DNA of 64,000 bases from Bacillus sp. FJAT-27225 (GCF_001685025.1 NZ_MAYU01000021.1:186001-250000), one strand, 5' to 3'; counted from the stretch's first letter, positions 26,017 to 36,079 are shown. Translations and numbers: made by a program. The notes: generated from the sequence alone by a model not told the origin.

Positions 26017-26634
26017 TCTTGTTCCTCCTTCTTCTTGCCGAATAATGGCGGCCAAGCCAACATTATTGGCATATCGTTCATTTCTTACTATAAATGAGGA
26101 TTAAATGAATCCTCGAAATAAAATAAGGGCGCTTTCTCTGTATATTAAATCACACTTACATGCTTTTTTGTGAACTTTTTTCGAATTTAATATAACTATT
26201 TTTTATATAGTCATCGCATCATCCAACTTCTTTTATTTTTGAACCATAATAAAAACATATAAAATTGAAGGAGCTATACTTAAGCACATTGGTGCAGAAT
26301 TTCCGGTTAAGAGTTATAATTTTGAAAGAAATGGAATTTCAACTATTTACTCGTTGTTTATATTTCAAGATAATGATAGTCTTTGAGTCGAAATTATTGA
26401 AAGAAAATTCACTCTTTAATCAACTATAAGGAATATGCCGCTTGTCATTCAACTGTTATGCATTAACAAGATAAGAAATAGGCTTTTCGGAGGATGTATG
26501 TAGTCTTATCGACATTTATTCTGTTCTTTTTCTGTTTACTCCGCTATTATGTATTAGGGGGTACATACCCACTTATTATACTTACTGTATGATTTTATGA
26601 CAAATTATTGAACTATTTTAAGAAGGTGAAAGTT
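26017..26634. promoter_or_regulatory. Divergent ctaB/ctaA control region
   Basis: 618 nt, strongly AT-rich, with no convincing gene. In B. subtilis this gap carries ResD-dependent promoters for ctaA and ctaB. Here I can point to a perfect palindrome GGGTACATACCC at 26559-26570, 65 nt before the ctaA start, and several A/T tracts, but no clear -35/-10 pair. Confidence 0.5.
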
Positions 26635-27594
26635 TTGAAGCGTTCTCTGAAGTGGTTTTCGGTTGCAACTACGATTGGAATGATCTTTGTACTGCTTGGT
26701 GGAGCATTGGTAACCAAAACAGACTCGGGCATGGGTTGTGGGAGTTCATGGCCACTTTGCAACGGTGAACTGGTCCCGGCAGACATAACCCCTGAATTGG
26801 TAATTGAACTTGCTCATCGTGTGGTATCAGGTGTTGTAGGTTTAATGGTCCTGATCCTATCAATTTGGACCTGGAGGGTAATCGGCCATATAAGGGAAAC
26901 GAAATTCCTATCTTCCCTATCCTTTGCTTTCCTTGTTATTCAAGGGTTAATCGGCGCAGCAGCCGTCGTCTGGGGGCAATCCGATTTTGTATTGGCGCTC
27001 CATTTTGGCATATCGCTAATATCATTTGCCGCTGTCTTTCTCCTTACTTTGTTGATTTTTGAAATCGATAAAAAGTTTGAAGCTGAAAAATTAATCATTG
27101 ATAAAAGAATGTCTTTACATATTATCGGTGTAACAAGTTACAGTTATATCGTTATTTATACAGGCGCCCTGGTCCGGCATTTGAATGCAAGCTTGGTTTG
27201 TCCTGACTGGCCCCTCTGTTCGAACGGTGTGTTTTCACTTCCCGACAATCTGTACGAGTGGGTCCAGATGGGCCACAGGGCTGCAGCCGGCCTGATCCTT
27301 ATCTGGGTTGCTTATATCACCTGGCTTGTCATTAAGCATTATAAACGGGATCGCGTTTTATATTGGGGCTGGATTATATGCCTCGTTCTCGTGGTTCTTC
27401 AGGTAGCTGCAGGCGCATTGGTTATTTTCACTAGACTGAACTTGTATATTGCCCTGTCACATGCGTTCTTTATTACTTGCCTGTTTGGCGTCTTTAGCTA
27501 TTTCCTACTTCTCGTTTACAGAAGCAAACGAAACCAGATGTTTAGTAAAGAAGCAATCCAAATCACTCAACCAAACAGCGAACTTGAACTTTAA
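26635..27594 (+). CDS. ctaA: Heme A synthase
   Basis: 319-residue membrane oxygenase converting heme O to heme A. Eight transmembrane helices in two four-helix halves. Both extracellular cysteine pairs are present (CGSSWPLC about 35-42, CPDWPLC about 190-196), as are the heme-ligand histidines in [22 protein letters not shown] and [10 protein letters not shown] 26635 was chosen because GAAGGTG lies 6 nt upstream; the frame is open 9 codons more without a site. pycA, normally next to it in Bacillus, is absent here. Confidence 0.95.
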   Translation: MKRSLKWFSVATTIGMIFVLLGGALVTKTDSGMGCGSSWPLCNGELVPADITPELVIELAHRVVSGVVGLMVLILSIWTWRVIGHIRETKFLSSLSFAFLVIQGLIGAAAVVWGQSDFVLALHFGISLISFAAVFLLTLLIFEIDKKFEAEKLIIDKRMSLHIIGVTSYSYIVIYTGALVRHLNASLVCPDWPLCSNGVFSLPDNLYEWVQMGHRAAAGLILIWVAYITWLVIKHYKRDRVLYWGWIICLVLVVLQVAAGALVIFTRLNLYIALSHAFFITCLFGVFSYFLLLVYRSKRNQMFSKEAIQITQPNSELEL

Positions 27595-27596
27595 TA

Positions 27597-27646
27597 CAAG
27601 AAAGCCTCACAGCCAAAATCAATTGGCTGCGAGGCTTTCTTTTTTA
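27597..27646. terminator. Bidirectional terminator ctaA / ftsW
   Basis: AAAGCCTCACAGCCAA / TTGGCTGCGAGGCTTT stem, A-run and T-run flanks, between convergent genes. Confidence 0.88.
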
Positions 27647-28861
27647 TAGGGAACGTCCTGTCTTGGTGCGGTAAAACTTTGACTGAACTGGACTTTTTTC
27701 CGGGACAGGCTTTGCCGTTCCCTTTTTTGAATTCGTTTCAAGTTTCGTATACATGGATACATTCACTAATATCCCTGCCGACATTGCCAATTGCATAATA
27801 GATGATCCTCCATAGCTGACAAAGGGCAGCGGAACCCCTGTAAGAGGAATAATCCCCGATACGCCTGCAAGGTTGATAATTGACTGTATGCCTATCATGC
27901 TCGAAATTCCGATAGCCAGCAGACTGCCGAAGGGGTCACGGCATTTCATTGCAATTCGATACCCTTTAAGGACAATGAAGCATAGACAGAGAACAACGAA
28001 GGTAACGCCTAACAGCCCCAATTCCTCTGCTATAACCGAAATGATAAAGTCGGTGTGGGATTCCGGAAGATATCCTAGTTTCTGTATGCCTTGTCCCAAA
28101 CCAAGCCCGGTGATTCCCCCTGATCCAATGGCAATCAAGGAATTGGATAAATGAAATCCTTCATCCCTTACATCCCTAAACGGGTCCTCCAGTACGGATA
28201 GCCGGCTAAGCCGTTCCTCGGAGAAAATCCAATCATGGGCACCAAGCGCAACAATCGTTATAACCGCAGCGCCAATCACCACGAGCTTCATTATATTTTT
28301 AAGATTCATTCCCGAGGAAAAAATAATAAAAATGGCAATTGCCATGATAATTGCAGCTGTTCCAAAATCAGGCTGGAAGATAATCAAGCCGCAGATGATG
28401 ATCAAGTATGCAAGCGGCGGGACAACGCCTTTGTTAAAATTGTTTATGTAGCTTTGTTTCTTGGCATAAACAGCCGATAGATAGATGATTACGCTAACCT
28501 TTGCAAATTCCGCTGGCTGAATACTAAAAAGACCCAGGTCAAACCAACTTTGCGCATTCCCTTTTACCGAGCCCATAACGAGAACGGCACCCAGCGCACC
28601 GAACGAAGCCAGCACAATCAAAATAAGCCATGCTGTTTTTTTCAAAAGCCTGTACGGAAAAACATATGCAAACACAAAAAATATGACAGCTGATCCTAGT
28701 AAAGCCATTTTTTGTTTTTGATAGAAGAAGTCATGTTCGTATCCATAGCGATTGAGCGCGGCTGCCATACTGGCACTGTAGACCATTACCAGCCCAAAAA
28801 TGGAAAGTACAATGATTGCCAGGATTAACGTATAATCATATGATTTAAGTTTATTTTTCAT
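27644..28861 (-). CDS. ftsW: SEDS peptidoglycan glycosyltransferase FtsW
   Basis: 405-residue ten-helix SEDS polymerase for septal peptidoglycan. Conserved text includes GLVMVYSAS (about 23-31), the periplasmic loop WFDLGLFSIQPAEFAKVS, FQPDFGTA, the catalytic-loop region GSGGITGLGLGQGIQKLG, PESHTDFI and PFVSYGGSSI. ATG 28861 has GGGAAGGG upstream. It lies beside ylaN as in B. subtilis, which favours FtsW over RodA/SpoVE. The basic C-terminal tail (KFYRTKTGRSL) is variable. Confidence 0.93.
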   Translation of the reverse strand: MKNKLKSYDYTLILAIIVLSIFGLVMVYSASMAAALNRYGYEHDFFYQKQKMALLGSAVIFFVFAYVFPYRLLKKTAWLILIVLASFGALGAVLVMGSVKGNAQSWFDLGLFSIQPAEFAKVSVIIYLSAVYAKKQSYINNFNKGVVPPLAYLIIICGLIIFQPDFGTAAIIMAIAIFIIFSSGMNLKNIMKLVVIGAAVITIVALGAHDWIFSEERLSRLSVLEDPFRDVRDEGFHLSNSLIAIGSGGITGLGLGQGIQKLGYLPESHTDFIISVIAEELGLLGVTFVVLCLCFIVLKGYRIAMKCRDPFGSLLAIGISSMIGIQSIINLAGVSGIIPLTGVPLPFVSYGGSSIMQLAMSAGILVNVSMYTKLETNSKKGTAKPVPEKSPVQSKFYRTKTGRSL

Positions 28862-29042
28862 CGTTACCCTTCCCAAGTTTCTTATGAATAGGTCTATTAT
28901 AAATGAAAAAGATCTGTTTTAGGGAAAGAAAATACGATTTCCTTTAATTGAAATGAAAATGTAACTTTGTTGGTGAATTCCACCAGCAGTTCTCCGGAAT
29001 TCAGAATCATTTTCCTGCCAAAGAAAAATTCATCGCTCATAA

Positions 29043-29071
29043 ATAAAACCCAAACATATTTGTTTGGGTCG
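29043..29071 (-). terminator. ylaN terminator
   Basis: GACCCAAACA AATA TGTTTGGGTTTTATTT on the minus strand, just after the ylaN stop. Confidence 0.82.
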
Positions 29072-29076
29072 ATGGA

Positions 29077-29361
29077 TTATTTTCTTAACGATGCTTCATG
29101 CAGGGCCGAAAGCTCCCGTTCCAGCTTTTCAAGAATGGCTTTGCCATCCCTTTCGTCTATAAGGCCAAGCCTGATTGCAAAATCTATTTCCCTGGATAGG
29201 CCAAACATCTGCGTGTCCAATACCTCTTCATAAAGAGGGCACTGGGGCATCGTTAAGTTATCCATTTGAACTTTTATTAATTTTAGTATTTTATCAGCGT
29301 CCGCCTGCAATAAGGCATGCGCTTTTTCCTGATGATTAATGATCATTTCGGAAGCCAACAT
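29077..29361 (-). CDS. ylaN: YlaN, iron-dependent Fur-interacting protein
   Basis: 94-residue helical protein of the YlaN family, essential in B. subtilis except with added iron. Published work ties it to iron homeostasis through Fur. The core [20 protein letters not shown] and [16 protein letters not shown] is essentially invariant in the genus. ATG 29361 was chosen for its GGGGGG site; the residues before it do not belong to the family. Confidence 0.93.
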   Translation of the reverse strand: MLASEMIINHQEKAHALLQADADKILKLIKVQMDNLTMPQCPLYEEVLDTQMFGLSREIDFAIRLGLIDERDGKAILEKLERELSALHEASLRK

Positions 29362-29530
29362 TGATCCCCCCGTTCCGAGCAATTACCAACTATCTTTAAA
29401 TTTTACCGTCCTTGGACCAAAATTGCAAGAAGAATCAGGATTTCGGGGCTAATCCTTACTAAGCTATTCTTTATGACTTTTTATGACAAACAAGTTATAC
29501 TCAAATTTGATAGAGGATGGAGGAATAATT

Positions 29531-30022
29531 ATGTCGGGAATCATACAAGTTACTGGAAAAGTTAAATTTCCTATCACCATAGACCCGGGTGTCTGGATAT
29601 TCGACGAACGGAAAGTCAACCTTGATACATATTTCAGCCAGGACCAACAGAAAATAGACCTTTCCGAGAAGTACAAACAGTCTGTCTCCAGACAATGGGA
29701 CAAAGAGATTACCGAAGGTGCACAGCTTCCGGAAAAGCCAACAGCAAAACTAAAAAAAACCGAAATCCTGGAAGGAACATTCGGCATGGAGCTTGCCCCC
29801 TTCCTAAAAACAGCTGAGCCCCATGCCGATGCCCATTCGCTTGTCATCTTGGCTGATGGAAAAGAATATTCATTTCCGCTAGAGGAGGCAACTACCCTGA
29901 TAGCTGGATTTTCCAATAAAGGAAAGCCACTTAGGGAAGACGGGCCAATCCACATTTATAAAGGCGATGGTTCCAATCGGGATAACCCAATCAAAAATGT
30001 GACCGCATTTAAAATTATCTAA
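29531..30022 (+). CDS. Conserved hypothetical protein, possibly mislabelled elsewhere as a prolyl isomerase
   Basis: 163-residue soluble acidic protein. ATG 29531 has GGAGG 7 nt upstream. The N-terminal half holds PITIDPGVWIFDERKVNLDTYF; the C-terminal half is HSLVILADGKEYSFPLEEATTLIAGFS. I recall similar Bacillaceae proteins annotated as peptidyl-prolyl isomerase, but no cyclophilin, FKBP or parvulin motif is visible, so no function is assigned. It converges on the PhoH gene. Confidence 0.78.
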   Translation: MSGIIQVTGKVKFPITIDPGVWIFDERKVNLDTYFSQDQQKIDLSEKYKQSVSRQWDKEITEGAQLPEKPTAKLKKTEILEGTFGMELAPFLKTAEPHADAHSLVILADGKEYSFPLEEATTLIAGFSNKGKPLREDGPIHIYKGDGSNRDNPIKNVTAFKII

Positions 30023-30024
30023 CC

Positions 30025-30056
30025 AGAAGGCAGCCATCTGGCTGCCTTCCTCCTTA
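30025..30056. terminator. Terminator after the 163-residue protein gene
   Basis: AGAAGGCAGCCA TC TGGCTGCCTTCC followed by TCCTT on the plus strand; strong stem, weak U-tract. Confidence 0.72.
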
Positions 30057-30090
30057 TAGATCCATTCTTCCTCCTTTGACGGGCGTTTGT

Positions 30091-31419
30091 CTACAAAAGA
30101 TCGGCTGCCAGCCTTGCCAGTCCAGAACGCTCGCCCTTCAAAAGCTTTACATGTCCTGCAATCGGCTGGTCTTTGAATTTTTCGACTACATACGTTAATC
30201 CGTTATTATAAGCATCCAGGTACGGGTGGTCAATTTGCTCGGGATCACCCATCAGAACAATTTTACTGCCTTCCCCCACCCTCGTCAGAATTGTTTTCAC
30301 TTCATGTTTTGTCAGGTTTTGTGCTTCATCAATAATAATGTATTGGTCGGGAAGGCTTCTTCCCCTAATGTAAGTAAGTCCCTCCACTTCAATCGAGCCT
30401 AATCCGGCCAGTATTGCATCCAGCTCCCCAGGTTTTTTTGTATTAAATAAAAACTCAAGATTATCGTAAATAGGCTGCATCCACGGACGCAGTTTTTCCT
30501 GTTTTTCGCCAGGAAGGAAACCCAGATCTTTTCCTAGAGGGACGATTGGCCGGGCAACAAGCAGCTTTTTAAAATCCTTCAAATCCTCGATTTGCATCAG
30601 TCCGGCAGCAAGCGCGAGCAGTGTTTTTCCAGTTCCTGCTTTTCCGATTAAGGTGACAAGCGGCAAGTCCTTTCTTAGCAAGAGCTCGATTGCCATGGTT
30701 TGCTGTACGTTCCTGGGGTGGATCCCCCAGACATGCTCACTTTTAACTGCAAGTTTTTTGACGAACTTAGAAGAATTGTCTACTAGACCCAGAGCCGATG
30801 CCGAACCACCCAAAGCGTCTTTCATTATAACAAACTGATTAGGGTACAAACGTTGGCTGCCAAGTTTTTGAAGGGGAAGTTCCCCGTTTTTGTAAAATGC
30901 ATTTACAAGTTCAGGCGGGAGATGTACTTCCTGAAATCCATCATATAAATGGTCAGCTTCGACCACCCTATCATTTAAAAAGTCCTCGGCATTTACGCCA
31001 ATTGCATCGGCTTTGACCCGTACAAGTGCATCCTTGCTTACTAGAATGACGGTCTTGCCGTTCTCCTTCGCCTGTTCCTCCAAAAATAAATTCTTTGCTA
31101 CTGCCAGAATTCTGTTATCGTTCGTTTTTTCCGTAAAAATTTCCTGGAGTTCATGAAATGACCTGTGATTTAATTCAATTCGCAAATTCCCGCCATTTTC
31201 CAATGGAATCTTCTCGTGCAGCTTACCAGTTTCTCTAAGGCTGTCTATAAGCCGCGATACTTGTCGGGCGTTTCGGCCCACTTCATCCATATATCTTTTT
31301 TTCGAATCAACTTCCTCAAGCACGACTGCAGGAATGACAACTTCATTGTCCTCAAAAGAAAAAAGTGAATACGGGTCCTGCAACAACACATTGGTGTCTA
31401 ATACATATATTTTACTCAA
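30091..31419 (-). CDS. ylaK: PIN-PhoH fusion ATPase/RNase (PhoH2, YlaK)
   Basis: 442 residues: an N-terminal PIN ribonuclease domain (about 1-150, Asp8 in LDTNVLL, NDNRILAVA and later LVSKDALVR supplying the acidic site) fused to a PhoH-type P-loop ATPase (about 225-442, Walker A GKAGTGKT at 259-266, Walker B IIIDEAQN, GDPEQID). PhoH2 proteins act as RNA helicase/ribonucleases. Position between ylaN and ylaJ matches ylaK. ATG 31419. Confidence 0.93.
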   Translation of the reverse strand: MSKIYVLDTNVLLQDPYSLFSFEDNEVVIPAVVLEEVDSKKRYMDEVGRNARQVSRLIDSLRETGKLHEKIPLENGGNLRIELNHRSFHELQEIFTEKTNDNRILAVAKNLFLEEQAKENGKTVILVSKDALVRVKADAIGVNAEDFLNDRVVEADHLYDGFQEVHLPPELVNAFYKNGELPLQKLGSQRLYPNQFVIMKDALGGSASALGLVDNSSKFVKKLAVKSEHVWGIHPRNVQQTMAIELLLRKDLPLVTLIGKAGTGKTLLALAAGLMQIEDLKDFKKLLVARPIVPLGKDLGFLPGEKQEKLRPWMQPIYDNLEFLFNTKKPGELDAILAGLGSIEVEGLTYIRGRSLPDQYIIIDEAQNLTKHEVKTILTRVGEGSKIVLMGDPEQIDHPYLDAYNNGLTYVVEKFKDQPIAGHVKLLKGERSGLARLAADLL

Positions 31420-31707
31420 CTACATGCCTCCCGCTTCTCTGTCCTCTATTCAACTTTTGGTAAAATATATGTTTTCAGGAATAAAGATAGACGGTTTTCC
31501 GGACAATAATCTATAGATTGAACTTAAGTTTTTTCTGGATTTACGCGCCAAAAAAGAAAGCTGCCTTAAAAATCATCGCCGTGAGATGCTCATTTTTGGC
31601 TTTGGCACGAGGCGCTAAAATTCAACGGACATTCTTTTGTTCAATATATCTCTCATCGCGGATGCATTAAAAACCTTGCCGCGGTATGTTAGTAAAGGAG
31701 GCACGGC

Positions 31708-32292
31708 ATGCACAAACTCTTGACTGTCACATCACTTCTATTCCTTTTTACCGGATGTGCTGCAAATGATTCCGGACATGAACAAAACAATAACCACAAA
31801 GTAAAGGTTCAGCAGACGGAAACCAGCGGGCCTGACAGAGAAAAAGGGCAACAATCGGCAAGGCGCCTTGAGGAATTGGCTTCATCTGTTCCGGAAGTAA
31901 ATGGTGCCAATGCGGTGGTGCTTGGACGTTATGCCATTGTCGGGATTGACATAAACGCTGGTGTCGAAAGGTCAGAAGCTGGCATTATAAAATACTCCGT
32001 TTCCGAAGCGCTAAAGGAAGACCCTGATGGCGCTCGGGCCCTTGTTGTAGCCGATCCGGACATAAATGCGAGACTGAGGGAAATATCCGCTGATCTTGAT
32101 GCGGGCCGCCCCATTCAAGGAATTATGTATGAGCTGGCCGATATAGCAGGGAGAATTGTTCCTGTAGCTCCCGGAAAAATCACCCAGCCGGAGACCGATG
32201 GTGAGATTGACGAGCCAAAGAACCAATTGAATTCTAATGAAAGAAAAACACTTGAAAAGAAACAGGAAGAAGAATCCAATTTTCAGAAATAA
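31708..32292 (+). CDS. ylaJ: YhcN/YlaJ-family sporulation lipoprotein
   Basis: 194-residue lipoprotein with signal LLFLFTGCAANDS (lipobox Cys about 17). The body has the YhcN/YlaJ domain (about 50-145: ARRLEELASSVPEVNGANAVV, YAIVGIDINAGVE, SVSEALKEDP, VVADPDINARL). The C-terminus is a hydrophilic Lys/Glu tail. Family members are found in the spore inner membrane or cortex region. ATG behind AAAGGAGG. The mature tail runs directly into a degenerate repeat. Confidence 0.9.
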   Translation: MHKLLTVTSLLFLFTGCAANDSGHEQNNNHKVKVQQTETSGPDREKGQQSARRLEELASSVPEVNGANAVVLGRYAIVGIDINAGVERSEAGIIKYSVSEALKEDPDGARALVVADPDINARLREISADLDAGRPIQGIMYELADIAGRIVPVAPGKITQPETDGEIDEPKNQLNSNERKTLEKKQEEESNFQK

Positions 32293-32297
32293 GAACA

Positions 32298-32470
32298 AAA
32301 GCGCAAGCACCTTCGTGACAGATGCACAGGAGCCATGCGATTCGATGATGGTTTATCGCAGGGAGGAGATGTAGGTTTCGAACGAGTAGGCACTCCTCGA
32401 AAATTGCTTTTTCTTCGTGCGATGCAATGTGCTATTGAAGCCTTCCTTACGGAGCTAGACGTAACCCAAA
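32298..32470. repeat. Degenerate modular palindrome, copy A3
   Basis: Contains AAAAGCGCAAGCACCTTCGT, then CACTCCTCGAAAATTGCTTT and TTCTTCGTGCGATGC, which are modules of the long palindromes at 20571 and 51872, and ends in GCCTTCCTTACGGAGCTAGA. Fills the gap between ylaJ and ylaL; no ORF. Confidence 0.65.
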
Positions 32471-32471
32471 G

Positions 32472-32502
32472 AAAAAGCTTAGCCGGGATCGGCTAAGCTT
32501 TT
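32472..32502 (-). terminator. ylaL terminator
   Basis: AAAAGCTTAGCC GATCCC GGCTAAGCTTTTTC on the minus strand, overlapping the ylaL stop codon. Confidence 0.8.
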
Positions 32503-32948
32503 CTTATTGCTTCCATTACTTGTGAATCCAATTGGGCAGCTGCATCCGGATCATACGTTTTATCGTACTGTGGTTCCCTAATCATTTTGGAACCATAAAA
32601 CATCACATCGCGAACCTCACGTATCTTCAGTTCCACGAGGGCAAGCTTTAAAGGAATGCCATCCATTTTTTTAATTCTTATTGCGGCATTTCCATGAATT
32701 GCATATGTCGTTTCATTTGCAATGACACTGATTGCCGCTTTGCTGTTCTTTTTAATATTTTCGATTATCCTGGAACGGTTATCAACTGCGAAAAAGATCG
32801 TGGAATCATCCCTTGCCAAAAGCCAGGAAATCGCACTTACATTTGGGCCGCCAGTCTCGTGATCGATAGTAGCAAGAGTCACGAAACGTTCTTTTTGCAA
32901 TTCTCCGAACAACGGTTCAATCAGTTTCGGTTCAACTCGATTGGGCAT
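32493..32948 (-). CDS. ylaL: Pyridoxamine 5'-phosphate oxidase-fold protein YlaL
   Basis: 151-residue split-barrel flavin-binding-type protein: FVTLATIDHETGGPNVSAIS (about 18-37) and IFFAVDNRSRIIENIKKNSKAAISVI (about 50-75) are the usual strands. Cofactor and substrate unknown. In B. subtilis ylaL lies between ylaK and ylaM; here it has moved to between ylaJ and ylaI. ATG 32948. Confidence 0.82.
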   Translation of the reverse strand: MPNRVEPKLIEPLFGELQKERFVTLATIDHETGGPNVSAISWLLARDDSTIFFAVDNRSRIIENIKKNSKAAISVIANETTYAIHGNAAIRIKKMDGIPLKLALVELKIREVRDVMFYGSKMIREPQYDKTYDPDAAAQLDSQVMEAIRKA

Positions 32949-33099
32949 GCTTCAATCTCTCCTTTACGCACTTGCCGTACCCATATCTTACTATTTATCC
33001 CGGTCCCCTTCAACTGAATCATCTGTCAGGGCTATATAAAAGAGTGTGGCCCGTGGTATACTTGTATTACTATATCCAAGTAAGTTAGGTGGGTTCAAC

Positions 33100-33300
33100 T
33101 TGAAGGTAAAATGTGTTTTATGCGACAAAATAGAAAATATACCGGATGATTCACACGAGGCAAAACGGCTTCGCAATCGGCCAATCCATACGTACATGTG
33201 CAAACCTTGCCATGAAAGGATTTCCGAAAGAACAAACGATAGGATTGCCAGCGGCAACTTCCGGCTCTATCGGACCAAAACCGATAAAGATGATTTTTAA
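33100..33300 (+). CDS. ylaI: YlaI, zinc-finger-like DUF2197 protein
   Basis: 66-residue protein with two CxxC pairs (CVLC near residue 5, CKPC near 34) and the invariant core AKRLRNRPIHTYMC. Probably zinc-binding; role unknown. TTG 33100 was chosen because AGGTGG lies just upstream and the family starts M-[KR]-V-K-C; the longer frame adds unrelated residues. Confidence 0.92.
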   Translation: MKVKCVLCDKIENIPDDSHEAKRLRNRPIHTYMCKPCHERISERTNDRIASGNFRLYRTKTDKDDF

Positions 33301-33306
33301 GAAAAA

Positions 33307-33346
33307 AGCCCTCTGATAAAACTATATCAGGGGGCCTTCATTTTTA
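33307..33346. terminator. Terminator between ylaI and the next minus-strand gene
   Basis: GCCCTCTGATA / TATCAGGGGGC stem then TTCATTTTT on the plus strand; A-run on the other side. Confidence 0.78.
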
Positions 33347-33349
33347 ATA

Positions 33350-33640
33350 TTAGTTATTCGGATAGTTAACGAATTTTTCAGGCTCGAGGTTGATCTGGTT
33401 CAGCATGACCTCTATCAACTCCCGAGGGAATCTTGCCTTTTTCGTTTCACCTTCACGGACATAGTGAACATAATACATCTCTTCATCTGTTTCAATGTTG
33501 ATTTCTGAAATGCCATGAGTTTCTACAAGCATTTCGTCAAAAATCTCCTTTGTTTCCAAGGCAGCGGTATCGTCAGGACGAGCATCACACACAACTTTAA
33601 TCGTGAGCCAATTGTATAGTGTATCCTGGACAGATTTCAT
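33350..33640 (-). CDS. Conserved hypothetical protein
   Basis: 96-residue acidic protein, no signal or membrane segment. It has a beta-rich middle (ISEINIETDEEMYYVHYVREGETKKARFP) and begins MKSVQDTLYNWLTIKVVCDARPD with a helix then strand. I do not recognise a named family. It follows ylaH by 17 nt on the same strand, so it is probably the last gene of a typA-ylaH operon. ATG with GGGGGG just upstream. Confidence 0.8.
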   Translation of the reverse strand: MKSVQDTLYNWLTIKVVCDARPDDTAALETKEIFDEMLVETHGISEINIETDEEMYYVHYVREGETKKARFPRELIEVMLNQINLEPEKFVNYPNN

Positions 33641-33657
33641 CAGCTATCCCCCCTGTT

Positions 33658-33966
33658 TCAAGCTTGATTGCTTTCTTTCCGCTCCTGATGGAGGCGAATC
33701 TTATAAATTATAAGGATAAGCGCCGCCACAACAAGCCCCTCAGCAACCGGAAGGAAAATGCCCAAGGCAGTCAGGATGGTCCCTCCCAATGCAAGAAAGA
33801 TATAAATGACTGCCTGTTTCATTAAAGGAAGTTTCTTTGCAAACCCAAGCTTGTACACAATCGCGGACAAGGCGACAATTGTCAAATACAACGGCCAAGT
33901 CCCATTTTCTTCTACATTGAATAGAGCCGCAAAAAAGGATAGCCGTTCGTCCAGCAATGCTTCCAT
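33658..33966 (-). CDS. ylaH: YlaH-like membrane protein
   Basis: 102 residues with three transmembrane helices (about 23-42, 48-68, 72-90) and a Lys/Arg-rich C-terminus. Family features are [20 protein letters not shown] and [19 protein letters not shown]. Function unknown. Lies 17 nt downstream of typA, the B. subtilis ylaG-ylaH order. Confidence 0.9.
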   Translation of the reverse strand: MEALLDERLSFFAALFNVEENGTWPLYLTIVALSAIVYKLGFAKKLPLMKQAVIYIFLALGGTILTALGIFLPVAEGLVVAALILIIYKIRLHQERKESNQA

Positions 33967-33983
33967 TTCCGCCGTTCCTCCCC

Positions 33984-35834
33984 CTACTCCTGATTCATGT
34001 CAGCGTATTTTTTCTTTTTGGAAACCCGTTCACGTTCGTTTTTATCGAGAATTTTTTTGCGAAGACGGATTGATTCCGGTGTAACTTCACAATACTCGTC
34101 TTCGTTCAAATATTCAAGTGATTCCTCAAGAGTCATGATCCTTGGTTTTTTGATTGTTGAGGTTTGGTCCTTGTTTGCTGACCGGACGTTAGTAGCATGC
34201 TTGATTTTCGTAATGTTGACAGTGATATCATTTTCACGTGTATGTTCACCAACAATCATGCCCTCATAAATTTCTGTACCAGGCTCAACGAAAATTGTTC
34301 CCCTGTCTTCAACCTGCATAATCCCATACGTTGTGGCTTTGCCAGTCTCCATTGAAACGAGTACGCCCTGGCGCCTTCCTCCTACCTGGCCTGCAACCAT
34401 AGGCTGATAGCTATCGAACGTATGATTAATAATTCCGTAACCACGTGTAAGTGTCAGGAATTCTGTTGTATAACCAATCAATCCCCTGGCTGGTACCATG
34501 AAAATAAGGCGGACCTGGCCGTTGCCGCTATTAATCATATCAGCCATTTCACCTTTACGCGTTCCAATCGATTCCATAACTCCACCTGTATATTCTTCAG
34601 GGACGTCGATCTGAACCCGCTCAATCGGCTCGCAGCGGACACCATCAATTTCTTTTACGATGACTTCAGGCTTGGATACCTGAAGTTCAAACCCTTCACG
34701 GCGCATATTCTCAATTAGAATCGACAGGTGCAATTCACCGCGTCCTGATACAACCCATGCATCTGGAGACTCCGTATTTTCAACCCGGAGACTTACATCT
34801 GTTTGCAGCTGGGCACGAAGTCGTTCCTCAATTTTTCGGGAAGTAATGAATTTACCTTCACGTCCTGCAAACGGGCTGTTGTTGACGGCAAACGTCATTT
34901 GCAGTGTAGGTTCATCAATATGAAGGACAGGCAGAGCTTCCTGATGCTCAATCGGTGTAACTGTCTCACCGACATTGATGTCTTCCATCCCGGAAACGGC
35001 AATAAGGTCCCCTGCATATGCTTCCTGAATTTCCTGGCGCTTCAAGCCAAAGAAACCAAATATTTTCGTTACCCTGAATTGTTTTACTGTCCCATCAAGT
35101 TTTATGAGGGCAACCTGCTGGCCTACCTTCATCGTCCCCCGGAACACACGGCCGATCCCAATACGGCCGACATAGTCGTTATAATCAAGGAGTGCAACCT
35201 GAAACTGGAGCGGCTCTTCGTGATTATCAACTGGTGCAGGAATATGCTCGATAATTGATTCATAAAGAACCTGCATGTTGTCTTCCTGTTTTGCTGGGTC
35301 AGGATCCAAACTTGCTGTTCCATTCAAGCCTGAAGCATAAATTACCGGGAATTCCAGCTGATCTTCATTCGCATCAAGTTCAATGAACAAATCGATGACT
35401 TCATCAATAACTTCCGCAGGGCGGGCAAAATCACGGTCAATTTTATTCACAACCACAATTGGAGTAAGGTTCTGTTCCAACGCTTTTTTCAACACGAACC
35501 TTGTCTGAGGCATCGTTCCTTCATATGCATCGACAACAAGCAAGACACCATCGACCATTTTCATGATCCGTTCCACTTCTCCGCCGAAGTCCGCGTGTCC
35601 TGGTGTATCAAGGATATTAATTTTAGTATCCTTATATTGAATTGCAGTATTTTTAGCGAGAATCGTAATACCTCGTTCTCTTTCAATGTCACCGGAATCC
35701 ATCGCCCGTTCTTCAACATGTTCGTTTGAGCGGAAAATACCCGACTGTTTTAAAAGCTGGTCAACCAGCGTAGTTTTCCCATGGTCAACGTGTGCAATAA
35801 TTGCTATATTTCGAATATCATTTCTTGTTTGCAC
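33984..35834 (-). CDS. typA: Translational GTPase TypA/BipA
   Basis: 616-residue ribosome-associated GTPase active in stress and 50S assembly. G1 AHVDHGKTT (residues 14-22), the G2 region RERGITI, G3 [14 protein letters not shown] and G4 NKID are all present, followed by EF-G-like domains and the BipA-specific C-terminal domain. The second of two GTG codons (35834) is taken as start, since AGGAG sits 8 nt before it and overlaps the first. Confidence 0.96.
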   Translation of the reverse strand: MQTRNDIRNIAIIAHVDHGKTTLVDQLLKQSGIFRSNEHVEERAMDSGDIERERGITILAKNTAIQYKDTKINILDTPGHADFGGEVERIMKMVDGVLLVVDAYEGTMPQTRFVLKKALEQNLTPIVVVNKIDRDFARPAEVIDEVIDLFIELDANEDQLEFPVIYASGLNGTASLDPDPAKQEDNMQVLYESIIEHIPAPVDNHEEPLQFQVALLDYNDYVGRIGIGRVFRGTMKVGQQVALIKLDGTVKQFRVTKIFGFFGLKRQEIQEAYAGDLIAVSGMEDINVGETVTPIEHQEALPVLHIDEPTLQMTFAVNNSPFAGREGKFITSRKIEERLRAQLQTDVSLRVENTESPDAWVVSGRGELHLSILIENMRREGFELQVSKPEVIVKEIDGVRCEPIERVQIDVPEEYTGGVMESIGTRKGEMADMINSGNGQVRLIFMVPARGLIGYTTEFLTLTRGYGIINHTFDSYQPMVAGQVGGRRQGVLVSMETGKATTYGIMQVEDRGTIFVEPGTEIYEGMIVGEHTRENDITVNITKIKHATNVRSANKDQTSTIKKPRIMTLEESLEYLNEDEYCEVTPESIRLRKKILDKNERERVSKKKKYADMNQE

Positions 35835-36079
35835 TTTATTCACTCCTGCCTTCTATAAGCGGTTCATTGTATGTTCGAATGTACAACTCACATATTATAC
35901 CATAACAAGTGTAAAAACCTAGCATTTTATTGAATGGTAGTATATTTCATTATTTTGCCCGTTCAAAGACTTTCAAACAAACGCTTTTTCTTGTTACCAG
36001 CAGTACAACATTTTTTATAAAAAAGCCGGCTTGTTTTCAGGCGAAATAAAAACATCGGCGGTTTTCGCGCCGATGTCAA
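35835..36079. other. typA upstream region and suhB terminator
   Basis: AT-rich typA promoter region. A perfect ACATCGGCG GTTTTCG CGCCGATGT hairpin at 36052-36076, with a T-run on the minus strand, ends the inositol phosphatase gene 4 nt after its stop. Confidence 0.75.

Noticed and set aside
26265-26388. Protein-like minus-start frame (EGAILKHIGAEFPVKSYNF) before ctaA
   Set aside because: No start codon or ribosome binding site, and stops close upstream. It may be a decayed fragment, but I cannot match it to anything.
28898-29041. 47-codon minus-strand ORF between ylaN and ftsW
   Set aside because: It follows directly after the ylaN terminator and has no Shine-Dalgarno; composition is unconvincing.
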